From: Terrisporobacter othiniensis
Lineage (GTDB): Bacteria > Bacillota > Clostridia > Peptostreptococcales > Peptostreptococcaceae
Assembly: GCF_000808015.1 (NCBI RefSeq)
Contig: NZ_JWHR01000038.1
Coordinates: forward strand, 1 to 64,000
Reading direction: 5' to 3'
DNA length: 64,000 nucleotides
Shown: piece by piece, positions 53,772 to 62,104 of the stretch
Layout: every line of letters starts with the position of its first letter
Position numbering within the stretch: the first letter of the stretch is position 1
Position numbers and translations under genes: made by a program
The notes under the pieces: model-generated
Database searches by the model: none
Seen by the model: the letters and a program-made list of their open reading frames with translations, nothing else
Told to the model about the DNA's origin: nothing

Positions 53772-54791
53772 GTGAAAGAACAATTAATAAGCTTAAAAGA
53801 AAGAGCTTTAAGTGAAATTAAAGTATCTTCTTCAATGGAAGAGTTAGATAGCCTTAGAGTAAAGTACTCTGGGAAAAAAGGCGAACTTACTGCAATATTA
53901 AAAGGCATGGGTAAATTATCTGCTGAGGAAAGACCGGAAATAGGGAAAATAGCCAATGAAGTAAGAGAAGCTATAGAAAATGAAATAAACATAAAAAAAG
54001 AAGAAATTAAGAAAATAGAGTTAAACAAAAAGTTAGCTGAAGAAGTAATAGATGTTACTATGCCAGGAAAAACTTTTAAAGTTGGAAAAAGACATCCAAT
54101 AACTCAAATAATAGATGAAGTAACTGAAATATTTATGGGAATAGGATTCTCTGTGGCAGAAGGTCCAGAAGTTGAGACAGTTGAAAATAACTTCGATGCA
54201 CTAAATGCTCCTAAGAATCATCCATCAAGAGATATGTCAGATACATTCTACTTCAATGATGAATTATTACTTAGAACTCAAACATCTCCAGTTCAAGTTA
54301 GAACAATGAAAAATGAAGAATTGCCAATAAGAATAATATCTCCAGGTAGATGTTTTAGAAACGACTCATTAGACGCAACACATTCACCAATGTTCCACCA
54401 AATAGAAGGGTTAGTAGTTGGTAAAGATATAACTATGGCTCAATTTAAAGGAACTTTAGAATTATTTGTTAAGAAGTTATTTGGAGAAAATACAAGAACT
54501 AAATTTAGACCACATAACTTCCCATTCACTGAGCCAAGTGCAGAAATAGATGTTACTTGTTTCAAATGTGGAGGAGAAGGATGTCCAATGTGTAAAGGTG
54601 AAGGTTGGATAGAAATACTTGGTTCAGGTATGGTTCATCCAAACGTACTTAGAAATTGTGGAATAGATCCAGAAGTTTATAGTGGATTTGCTTTCGGTAT
54701 GGGTGTTGAAAGACTTGCAATGCTTAAATACGAAATAGATGATATAAGACTATTAGTTGAAAATGATATGAGATTTTTAGATCAATTCTAA
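53772..54791 (+). CDS. pheS: Phenylalanyl-tRNA synthetase alpha subunit
   Basis: Catalytic subunit of the alpha2-beta2 enzyme that charges tRNA-Phe (339 aa). N-terminal coiled coil (about 1-85), then the class II core with H-P-I-T-Q, the P-G-R-C-F-R-N-D motif 2, F-H-Q-I-E-G and the motif 3 [13 protein letters not shown] start with a GGGTG site. pheT starts 18 bases downstream; both are under the phenylalanine T-box. Confidence 0.97.
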   Translation: MKEQLISLKERALSEIKVSSSMEELDSLRVKYSGKKGELTAILKGMGKLSAEERPEIGKIANEVREAIENEINIKKEEIKKIELNKKLAEEVIDVTMPGKTFKVGKRHPITQIIDEVTEIFMGIGFSVAEGPEVETVENNFDALNAPKNHPSRDMSDTFYFNDELLLRTQTSPVQVRTMKNEELPIRIISPGRCFRNDSLDATHSPMFHQIEGLVVGKDITMAQFKGTLELFVKKLFGENTRTKFRPHNFPFTEPSAEIDVTCFKCGGEGCPMCKGEGWIEILGSGMVHPNVLRNCGIDPEVYSGFAFGMGVERLAMLKYEIDDIRLLVENDMRFLDQF

Positions 54792-54809
54792 TAAAAGGAG
54801 GAAGAAAAA

Positions 54810-57203
54810 ATGTTAGTACCTGTAAAATGGATAAGAGATTACGTTAATATAGATATGGATACAGTTGAATTTGCTGATAAAATGACTATGACTGGAACAA
54901 AAGTTGAAACAATAGAATTTTTAGGCAAAGAAATAAGTAATGTTGTAGTAGGTCAAATAAAAGAAATAACACAACATCCAAATGCTGATAAGCTTGTAGT
55001 TTGTCAAGTAAATGTGGGTGAAGAAGAGCTTGTACAAATTTGTACGGGAGCTAAAAATGTTTCTGAAGGTGACTATATACCAGTTGCCAAAGTTAACTCT
55101 ACATTACCTGGAGGAATAAAAATCAAAAAGGGTAAATTAAGAGGAGAAGCATCTCACGGGATGTTATGTGGCGCTGAAGAACTAGGAATAGATGAAAACT
55201 TTGTGAATGAAAGAAGTAAAGGTGGAATATATATCTTAAATGATATGGAAAACTTAGTGATAGGGCAAGATATAAAAGAATTCCTAGGATTAAATGATGC
55301 AGTAATAGACTTTGAATTAACTGCAAATAGACCAGATTGTAGATCAATGATAGGTATAGCTAGAGAAGCAGCAGTTACTATAGGAGAAAAAATAAACTAC
55401 CCAGAGATAGAAGTCAAAGCTTGTGATGAAGATATAGACTTTGAAGTAAAAGTTGAAAGTCCAGAGCTTTGCCCAAGATACGGAGCAAGAATAGTAAAAG
55501 ATGTTAAAATAGGGCCATCACCATACTGGATGCAAAGAAGACTTATAGAAGCTGGTGTTAGGCCAATAAATAATATAGTTGATATAACAAACTTCGTAAT
55601 GTTAGAACAAGGTCAGCCATTACATGCATTTGACTTAAATGAACTTACAACTGGAAAAATAGTTGTAAGAAATGCAGTAGAAGGTGAAAAATTCACTACT
55701 TTAGATGAAGTCGAAAGAACTCTAGATAAAGATATGCTTGTTATAACTGATGGAGAAAAACCAGTTGCTATAGCAGGGGTAATGGGTGGTTTAAACTCAG
55801 GAATAAAAGATGATACTACAGCGGTATTATTTGAAGGAGCAGCATTCAATGCAGATAGCATAAGAGCTACTTCTAAAAAATTAGGTCTTAGAACAGAAGC
55901 ATCTGGAAGATATGAAAAAGGTGTTTGTACAGAACTTTCAATAACAGGTGTTGAAAGAGCTTGCCAATTAGTAGAAATGTTAGGTGCTGGTAGAGTTTTA
56001 AGAGGAACTGTGGAAGATTATCCAGTTAAACAAGAAGCTCAAACTTTAACTGTTAATCCATCAAGAATAATAAAAAATATAGGAATAGATCTATCATTAG
56101 ACGGATTTGTAAAAATATTAGAAGACTTAGAATTCAAATGTGATTTAAAATCTGCTGATGAAGTAGTGATAGAAGTTCCAACATTTAGATTAGATATAGA
56201 GCAAGAAGCTGATATATATGAAGAAATAGCTAGAATATATGGATTTGAGAATATACCATCTGAGCAATTAGAAGGAAATGCAACAGCTGGTGTTAAAACT
56301 CCACAGCAAAAATTCATGGATAAAATAAAAGATACTGCTACAAGTATAGGGTTATATGAAATATTAACATACTCATTTGTAAGTCCAAAAACTTTAGATA
56401 AAATAAAATTACCTGCAGATGATAAGAAAAGAGATTATATTACATTAATTAACCCACTTGGAGAAGACACATCAGTTATGAGAACTACAATGATGCCAAG
56501 TATGTTAAATGTATTATATACAAATATATCTCGTAAAGTTGAAAGTGGTTTAGCATTTGAATGTGGTCATACATTTACTCCACAAGAAGGATTACCAATA
56601 GAAACTAATCACTTATGTGTAGGTATGTACGGTAAAGATGTAGACTTCTTCGTGTTAAAAGGTGCACTGGAAACAATATTAGATGCTGTAGGATTCCAAA
56701 ACTACGAAATAATACCAGAAACTAATAATACTACATTCCATCCAGGAAGATGTGCTACAATAAAGTATAATAATATATATATAGGTACTTTCGGAGAAGT
56801 TCATCCAGAGGTTATAGATAACTACAACTTAGGACAAAGAGTATATCTTGCTGAGTTAGATTTAGATTTAATATTTGAAAACTCAGATAGAACTATAATA
56901 TACAATCCATTGCCAAAATATCCATCAACTTCTAGAGATATAGCTCTTTTAGTTAAAGATGATGTTATAGTAAAACAAATAGAAGATATAATAAAATCTA
57001 ATGGAGAAGATATATTAGAGAGTTATAAATTATTCGATGTATATAAAGGTTCACAAATAGCTGACGGATATAAATCAATAGCATACTCTATAATATATAG
57101 AAGTAAAGATAAAACTCTAACAGATGAGGATGTAAATAAAGTACACCATAATATAATAAGAGAGTTAGAAGAAAAGCTAGATGCTAAATTAAGATCAAAC
57201 TAA
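54810..57203 (+). CDS. pheT: Phenylalanyl-tRNA synthetase beta subunit
   Basis: Beta subunit (797 aa), for structure, editing of misacylated Tyr-tRNA-Phe and tRNA binding. N-terminal OB-fold tRNA-binding domain (about 40-150; Q-H-P-N-A-D-K-L), B3/B4 editing domain (about 210-380; N-I-V-D-I-T-N-F-V), B5 domain, the inactive class II core and the C-terminal anticodon-binding FDX domain (P-L-P-K-Y-P-S-T-S-R-D-I-A onward). AAAGGAGG before ATG. Confidence 0.97.
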   Translation: MLVPVKWIRDYVNIDMDTVEFADKMTMTGTKVETIEFLGKEISNVVVGQIKEITQHPNADKLVVCQVNVGEEELVQICTGAKNVSEGDYIPVAKVNSTLPGGIKIKKGKLRGEASHGMLCGAEELGIDENFVNERSKGGIYILNDMENLVIGQDIKEFLGLNDAVIDFELTANRPDCRSMIGIAREAAVTIGEKINYPEIEVKACDEDIDFEVKVESPELCPRYGARIVKDVKIGPSPYWMQRRLIEAGVRPINNIVDITNFVMLEQGQPLHAFDLNELTTGKIVVRNAVEGEKFTTLDEVERTLDKDMLVITDGEKPVAIAGVMGGLNSGIKDDTTAVLFEGAAFNADSIRATSKKLGLRTEASGRYEKGVCTELSITGVERACQLVEMLGAGRVLRGTVEDYPVKQEAQTLTVNPSRIIKNIGIDLSLDGFVKILEDLEFKCDLKSADEVVIEVPTFRLDIEQEADIYEEIARIYGFENIPSEQLEGNATAGVKTPQQKFMDKIKDTATSIGLYEILTYSFVSPKTLDKIKLPADDKKRDYITLINPLGEDTSVMRTTMMPSMLNVLYTNISRKVESGLAFECGHTFTPQEGLPIETNHLCVGMYGKDVDFFVLKGALETILDAVGFQNYEIIPETNNTTFHPGRCATIKYNNIYIGTFGEVHPEVIDNYNLGQRVYLAELDLDLIFENSDRTIIYNPLPKYPSTSRDIALLVKDDVIVKQIEDIIKSNGEDILESYKLFDVYKGSQIADGYKSIAYSIIYRSKDKTLTDEDVNKVHHNIIRELEEKLDAKLRSN

Positions 57204-57230
57204 CTCATCTTTGATAGGGGGATTAGTGAG

Positions 57231-57827
57231 ATGAATAAGGTAGTTGTGAGGATTTTGGGTTCTGAATATAATATTGTTGGTAAAAATCCAGAACAGATGA
57301 AAAATGTAGCAAGGTACGTAGATGGAGAAATGAATAAGATTAAAGAAGGCAATCCAAAACTAAGTTCACTTGCTACAACTATAGTTGCATGTTTAAATAT
57401 TGCTAATGAGTTATTTGATTGTTGCCACGAAAATGAAGAACTACACAATGAGGTTGAATCATTAAAAGAAGGAATGAGTAGACCGAATGAAGAAGTTCAA
57501 GGAGAAGTTCAAAAGGTTATTAACGAATTAGAGCAAAAAGATCTAGAGATAATAGACAAAGATTATCGAATAGAAGAACTTGATGAACAAATGAAAAAAC
57601 AAAATGAAAAAATAGAAAATCTAAGCAAATCTACTGAAGAAATGAAGTTAGAACTAGAAAAATATATAGCTGAAATTAAAAGTTTAAAAGAAGAAGCTGA
57701 AGAAGCTAAACAAAGAGCGAAAGCAGCAGAAAGTATAGCATCACAGTGGCAAAATAAAGCTTATGATTTTCAGTTAAAATATGCAGAACTAGAAAATCAG
57801 TTGAAAAATAGAAAAAGTACTCTATAA
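57231..57827 (+). CDS. zapA: Cell division protein ZapA with extended coiled coil
   Basis: FtsZ-associated protein that bundles protofilaments at the division ring. Residues 1-85 match the ZapA domain: V-V-V-R-I-L-G-S-E-Y-N-I-V-G and L-A-T-T-I-V-A-C-L-N-I-A-N-E-L. The following 110 residues are an unbroken Glu/Lys/Leu heptad-rich coiled coil, making the protein 198 aa, more than twice the Bacillus form (about 85 aa). The site AGGGGG precedes the ATG. It follows pheT by 27 bases, a conserved neighbour pair in Firmicutes. A role of the extra coil in division-site bundling is inference. Confidence 0.88.
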   Translation: MNKVVVRILGSEYNIVGKNPEQMKNVARYVDGEMNKIKEGNPKLSSLATTIVACLNIANELFDCCHENEELHNEVESLKEGMSRPNEEVQGEVQKVINELEQKDLEIIDKDYRIEELDEQMKKQNEKIENLSKSTEEMKLELEKYIAEIKSLKEEAEEAKQRAKAAESIASQWQNKAYDFQLKYAELENQLKNRKSTL

Positions 57828-57839
57828 AGAAAATAATGG

Positions 57840-57879
57840 GGGTGTTTCAAAGGATTATAAACTTTTGAAACACCCTTTT
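57840..57879 (+). terminator. Terminator after zapA
   Basis: GGGTGTTTCAAA pairs with TTTGAAACACCC and is followed by TTTT. Confidence 0.88.
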
Positions 57880-57901
57880 GACTTAAGAGCGGAGGTATAA
57901 T

Positions 57902-60313
57902 ATGAAAGAAGTTGAACTATTAGCCCCAGTTGGCTCTTTTGAATCATTGAAGGCAGCTGTACAAAATGGAGCTAATGCAGTTTACCTTGGAGGTAAAGAT
58001 TTTAGTGCAAGAGCATCTGCCAATAATTTTGATAGAGAAGAGTTAAAAGAAGCTGTAAGATACGCACATATTAGGGGCGTAAGAGTTTTTGTTACAACAA
58101 ATACTCTTATAAAGCAAAGTGAATTAGAAGGTTTTATCGAGTATGTAAAGTTTTTATATGATATAAATATTGATGCATTAATATTACAAGATATAGGTGC
58201 AGCAATGACAATAAAAAAACTACTTCCAGATTTTGAGTTACATGCTAGTACACAAATGGTTGCACATTCTTTAGAAGATGTAAAGTACTTGGAAGGGATA
58301 GGTTTTGATAGAGTAGTACTTGCTAGAGAATTAAATGTGGAAGAAATTAAACATATTTGTGACAATACTAATGTTGATATAGAGGTATTCGTTCATGGAG
58401 CACTATGTGTTTGTTATTCTGGTCAATGCTTAATGAGTAGTATGATAGGAAACAGGTCAGGAAACAGAGGAAGATGTGCTCAACCTTGTAGACAAAGATA
58501 TACAATGATTGATATTAATACAGGAGAAGAAGTAGCTTCTGATGGAGATTATTTGCTTAGTACAAGGGACTTAAATGCTATAGAAGAAATAAACCAAATC
58601 ATTGATGCTGGGGTTCATTCTCTTAAAATCGAAGGAAGGATGAAAAAGCCTGAGTATGTAGCAACTGTAATAGGTAGCTACAGAGATGCCGTTGATGATT
58701 ATTTAAGAACTAAAAAAGTTAATGTATCTCATGATATAATGACTGATTTATATACTATTTTTAATAGAAAATTCACAAAGGGTCTTTTACTTGGAGAAGT
58801 AGGGGAAGATGTAATGAACTCTCAAGTACCAAATAACCAAGGGTTATATATAGGAAAAGTATTAGACTATAATAAAAAAGCAAAAAGATTGAAAATAGTA
58901 TTGGAAGAGAACCTAAAAAAAGGCGATGGAATAAACTTAGGTGGCGGAGTTATTGGAAGAATCATAAAAGGTAAGGAAATCACTGATATTGGATACAAAG
59001 GCGAGATTATAGAAATAGATTTTATTGGTGAAGCTAGAAGAAATCAAATGATATTCAAAACTTCCGATACTCAATTAATGGATAAAGTACAAAGTACATT
59101 TAAACAAGACAAAGAACTGGCAAAAAGTTTTATTGATGGAGAAATAAGTTTAAGATTAGGACAAAATCCTATAATTAAATTTAAAGATTTAAATGGTAAC
59201 GAAGCTGAAGTTGTTGGCGACTTTGTTATAGAAAAAGCTTTAAAAGTACCAATGAGTAAAGAAAAAATAGAAACACAATTGAAAAAACTAGGAAATACTC
59301 CTTACGAATTAAGAAATCTGAAGATAGATTTAGATGAAGGGATAAGTTTACCAATTAGTGTAATTAATCAAATTAGAAGAGAATGTATTGATAATCTAAG
59401 TGAAAAAAGAATAGATATTAAAGATAGAAAATATAAAAATGAAAAAATAAGTTATAACCCACAAAAAGCTATTAGGCCGAAAGATAAAAAGATTAGAGTC
59501 AAAGTTAAAAACTTAGATCAATTGAGAGAAGTGGTAAACTTTGAAATAGATGCTATTTATTATGAAGATGCATCAACTATTGAAGGTGCCATAGAAATAG
59601 GAAAAGAAAATAATAAAAAAGTAATTTACTCAGCACCTAGGATTATTAGAAATAAAGAATATAATAAGCTGAATAAAATTAAAGCTTTAAATGAAGATAC
59701 TATTCAGATTGGAACTTTAGGATCAATAAATTTCTTTAAAAATAAAAACTTCTGCATAGATTATTATTTAAATTCATTTAACAGCGAAACTATAAATCAT
59801 TTTAAAAAAGAAGGAGCTACTTCTCTTTGTATTTCTCAAGAACTTAATATGAATGAGATAGAAGATACTCTAACTTATACTGATTTAGATGTAGAAAGTG
59901 TAGTTTATGGATTTGCACCAATGATGATAAGTGAATATTGTCCTATGGGAGTAATTGTTAGAAACTGTAAAAAGGACAAAAGATGCAAAGAATGTAATGA
60001 AAGTAAATATGCTCTGAAAGATTTTAAGGGTGAAGAATATAGATTATCACAAGACTTATTCTGTAGAACTACTATATATAATTCAAAACCAACTTGTGTA
60101 TTAGATAACCTAGAAGAATTAAATAACATTGGTATAAATATATTTAGATTAGATTTTACTGGAGAAAATAAAAGTGAAATAAGAGAAATCATGGAGGCTT
60201 ATACTGAAGTTATTAACAATGATTTTAGACTAGGGAATAAGTCGAGTAAATTATATAAAAAGTTAGGCGAAAAAGGTGTAACAACAGCTCATTTCTATAA
60301 AGGTGTAGAATAA
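57902..60313 (+). CDS. U32-family protein (RlhA/TrhP-like RNA hydroxylase)
   Basis: Large U32 protein (803 aa). The N-terminal TIM-barrel-like part has E-L-L-A-P-V-G-S-F-E-S-L-K-A-A-V, H-A-S-T-Q-M, F-V-H-G-A-L-C-V-C-Y-S-G-Q-C and the Cys-rich N-R-G-R-C-A-Q-P-C-R-Q, expected to hold an iron-sulfur cluster. A DUF3656-like middle part and a second C-terminal half with C-P-M-G, C-K-K-D-K-R-C and a final Cys follow. Though long called peptidases, characterised members hydroxylate RNA bases (RlhA on 23S C2501, TrhP on tRNA U34). ATG follows GGAGG. A separate smaller U32 gene, typical of TrhP pairs, is not present here. Confidence 0.88.
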   Translation: MKEVELLAPVGSFESLKAAVQNGANAVYLGGKDFSARASANNFDREELKEAVRYAHIRGVRVFVTTNTLIKQSELEGFIEYVKFLYDINIDALILQDIGAAMTIKKLLPDFELHASTQMVAHSLEDVKYLEGIGFDRVVLARELNVEEIKHICDNTNVDIEVFVHGALCVCYSGQCLMSSMIGNRSGNRGRCAQPCRQRYTMIDINTGEEVASDGDYLLSTRDLNAIEEINQIIDAGVHSLKIEGRMKKPEYVATVIGSYRDAVDDYLRTKKVNVSHDIMTDLYTIFNRKFTKGLLLGEVGEDVMNSQVPNNQGLYIGKVLDYNKKAKRLKIVLEENLKKGDGINLGGGVIGRIIKGKEITDIGYKGEIIEIDFIGEARRNQMIFKTSDTQLMDKVQSTFKQDKELAKSFIDGEISLRLGQNPIIKFKDLNGNEAEVVGDFVIEKALKVPMSKEKIETQLKKLGNTPYELRNLKIDLDEGISLPISVINQIRRECIDNLSEKRIDIKDRKYKNEKISYNPQKAIRPKDKKIRVKVKNLDQLREVVNFEIDAIYYEDASTIEGAIEIGKENNKKVIYSAPRIIRNKEYNKLNKIKALNEDTIQIGTLGSINFFKNKNFCIDYYLNSFNSETINHFKKEGATSLCISQELNMNEIEDTLTYTDLDVESVVYGFAPMMISEYCPMGVIVRNCKKDKRCKECNESKYALKDFKGEEYRLSQDLFCRTTIYNSKPTCVLDNLEELNNIGINIFRLDFTGENKSEIREIMEAYTEVINNDFRLGNKSSKLYKKLGEKGVTTAHFYKGVE

Positions 60314-60325
60314 TTTACTATAAAT

Positions 60326-60366
60326 AAAAAAGTACTAAAGGATTAATTTTCCTCTAGTACTTTTTT
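60326..60366. terminator. Terminator between the U32 gene and pepD
   Basis: AAAAAGTACTAAAGG pairs with CCTCTAGTACTTTTT with one mismatch; A- and T-rich flanks could serve both converging genes. Confidence 0.85.
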
Positions 60367-60429
60367 ATTGTATATAAACTAATATGTCTCGACAATACGT
60401 TGATTAAAGCAATATGAGCGAGTCAAATT

Positions 60430-61881
60430 TTAGTATTGATTCATAGATGCTAAAACTTCAAGTAAAAACTCATAAACATTTTTAACAGAAGGTATACTTA
60501 AATGTTCATTTGGAGTATGAACTTCAAACATATCTGGTCCCATAGATATTGCTTCTGCACCGTTCATTTTATCAAGTAATAAACCACATTCAAGTCCTGC
60601 ATGTATAGCAGTTATAATTGGTTTTTTACCTGTTAATTTTTCATAAACATCAACACATATATGTTCTAATTTAGAATTTTTTACATATTCCCAAGCTGGA
60701 TATCCATCAGTGTTTTCAAAGTTAGCCCCAACTGAATCAGCAAGTAACTTTGTTTTATTGTTTATGTTTTCTCTTAAAGTAGCAACAGAGCTTCTTACGG
60801 CGCTTTCGAAAGACATTTTATCTTCTGATGTTTTAACAACACCTAAGTTAGTAGAACTTTCTACTAAACCTTCTATATCCATACTTTGTGTTTGTATTCC
60901 GTTTGGAATTAAGTTAAGTAATAATAGAGCTTTAGACTTACAATCGTCAGCAAGAGCCTTGTCAGCAGTAGTTTCTTCAACTATAACTTTAAGACCAGGA
61001 TCAGTAGTGCTAAATTCATGTTTTAATATTTCTTCTATTCTAGATACACTAGCTTTAAGAGCATCAACTTGATTTTTATCAACTACAACTTTTGCCTCAC
61101 ACTCACGAGGAATTGCATTGTTTTTAGATCCACCGTTAACTTCTACTAAATCATAATCAATATCAAGTAAATTTAATATTCTACCCATTACAACATTTGA
61201 GTTAGCTCTTTGTTTAACTATATCCATACCTGAGTGTCCACCAAGTAAACCTTTTACTTCAACTAAAAGAGCTTGTTTATTTTCATCAACAGATTTATAT
61301 GTAAGTGGTAAAGTAACATAAGCTCTATTTCCACCAGCACAACTTACTAATAAATAACCTTCTTCTTCAGAGTCTAAGTTAATTATATATTTTCCTTTTA
61401 ATATGCCACCATCTAATCCATTAGCACCAGTCATACCAGCTTCTTCGTTAGAAGTTATTAATACTTCTAAAGATGGATGAGCTAAATCATTTGAAGCAAG
61501 TACAGCAAGACCCATAGCAACAGCTATACCATTATCTGCCCCTAATGTAGTACCGTTTGCATAAATCATATCATCTATAATTCTAAGGTCAATTGGATCC
61601 TTTTCAAAGTCGTGATCTGAATCTTTGTTTTTTTCACAAACCATATCCATATGACCTTGCAGTATAACACCAGGACAGTTCTCATAACCTTCAGTTGCAG
61701 GCTTTCTTATTAATATATTTAAGTGTTCATCTTGGATTACTTCTAAGCCTAAATCCTTGGCAAACTTATATAAGAAATTACTTATTTCTTTTTCATTGCC
61801 TGAACCCCTAGGTATTTGAGATATTTCTTCAAAATACTTAAACACTAATGATGGATTTAAATCCTTTAATACATTTTTCAT
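60430..61881 (-). CDS. pepD: Aminoacyl-histidine dipeptidase (PepD, M20)
   Basis: Zinc dipeptidase (483 aa) that hydrolyses Xaa-His and related dipeptides in the cytosol. M20 metal motifs: L-Q-G-H-M-D-M-V (His plus catalytic Asp), G-A-D-N-G-I-A (bridging Asp), and T-S-N-E-E-A-G-M-T-G (general base and zinc Glu), with the lid/dimerisation insert at about 205-370 and the final His near residue 457. ATG follows AAAGGGAG. Monocistronic. Confidence 0.92.
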   Translation of the reverse strand: MKNVLKDLNPSLVFKYFEEISQIPRGSGNEKEISNFLYKFAKDLGLEVIQDEHLNILIRKPATEGYENCPGVILQGHMDMVCEKNKDSDHDFEKDPIDLRIIDDMIYANGTTLGADNGIAVAMGLAVLASNDLAHPSLEVLITSNEEAGMTGANGLDGGILKGKYIINLDSEEEGYLLVSCAGGNRAYVTLPLTYKSVDENKQALLVEVKGLLGGHSGMDIVKQRANSNVVMGRILNLLDIDYDLVEVNGGSKNNAIPRECEAKVVVDKNQVDALKASVSRIEEILKHEFSTTDPGLKVIVEETTADKALADDCKSKALLLLNLIPNGIQTQSMDIEGLVESSTNLGVVKTSEDKMSFESAVRSSVATLRENINNKTKLLADSVGANFENTDGYPAWEYVKNSKLEHICVDVYEKLTGKKPIITAIHAGLECGLLLDKMNGAEAISMGPDMFEVHTPNEHLSIPSVKNVYEFLLEVLASMNQY

Positions 61882-62104
61882 AATAAACTCCCTTTCTTTT
61901 GAATCGATTAAAATTTAATTTTAAGTTAATAATGTAAATAACTTAGATATACTAAATAAAAGCTGTATTATATGTTAAAATATAATATGCTAATGTATAA
62001 TATTATTTAGTCTACTAGTATTATAATACATTTTCGAAAAAAAAAACTAAATAGTAGAAATTATATACTAAATTTGAATAAATAGATAAAAAAGAGGAGG
62101 AAGT

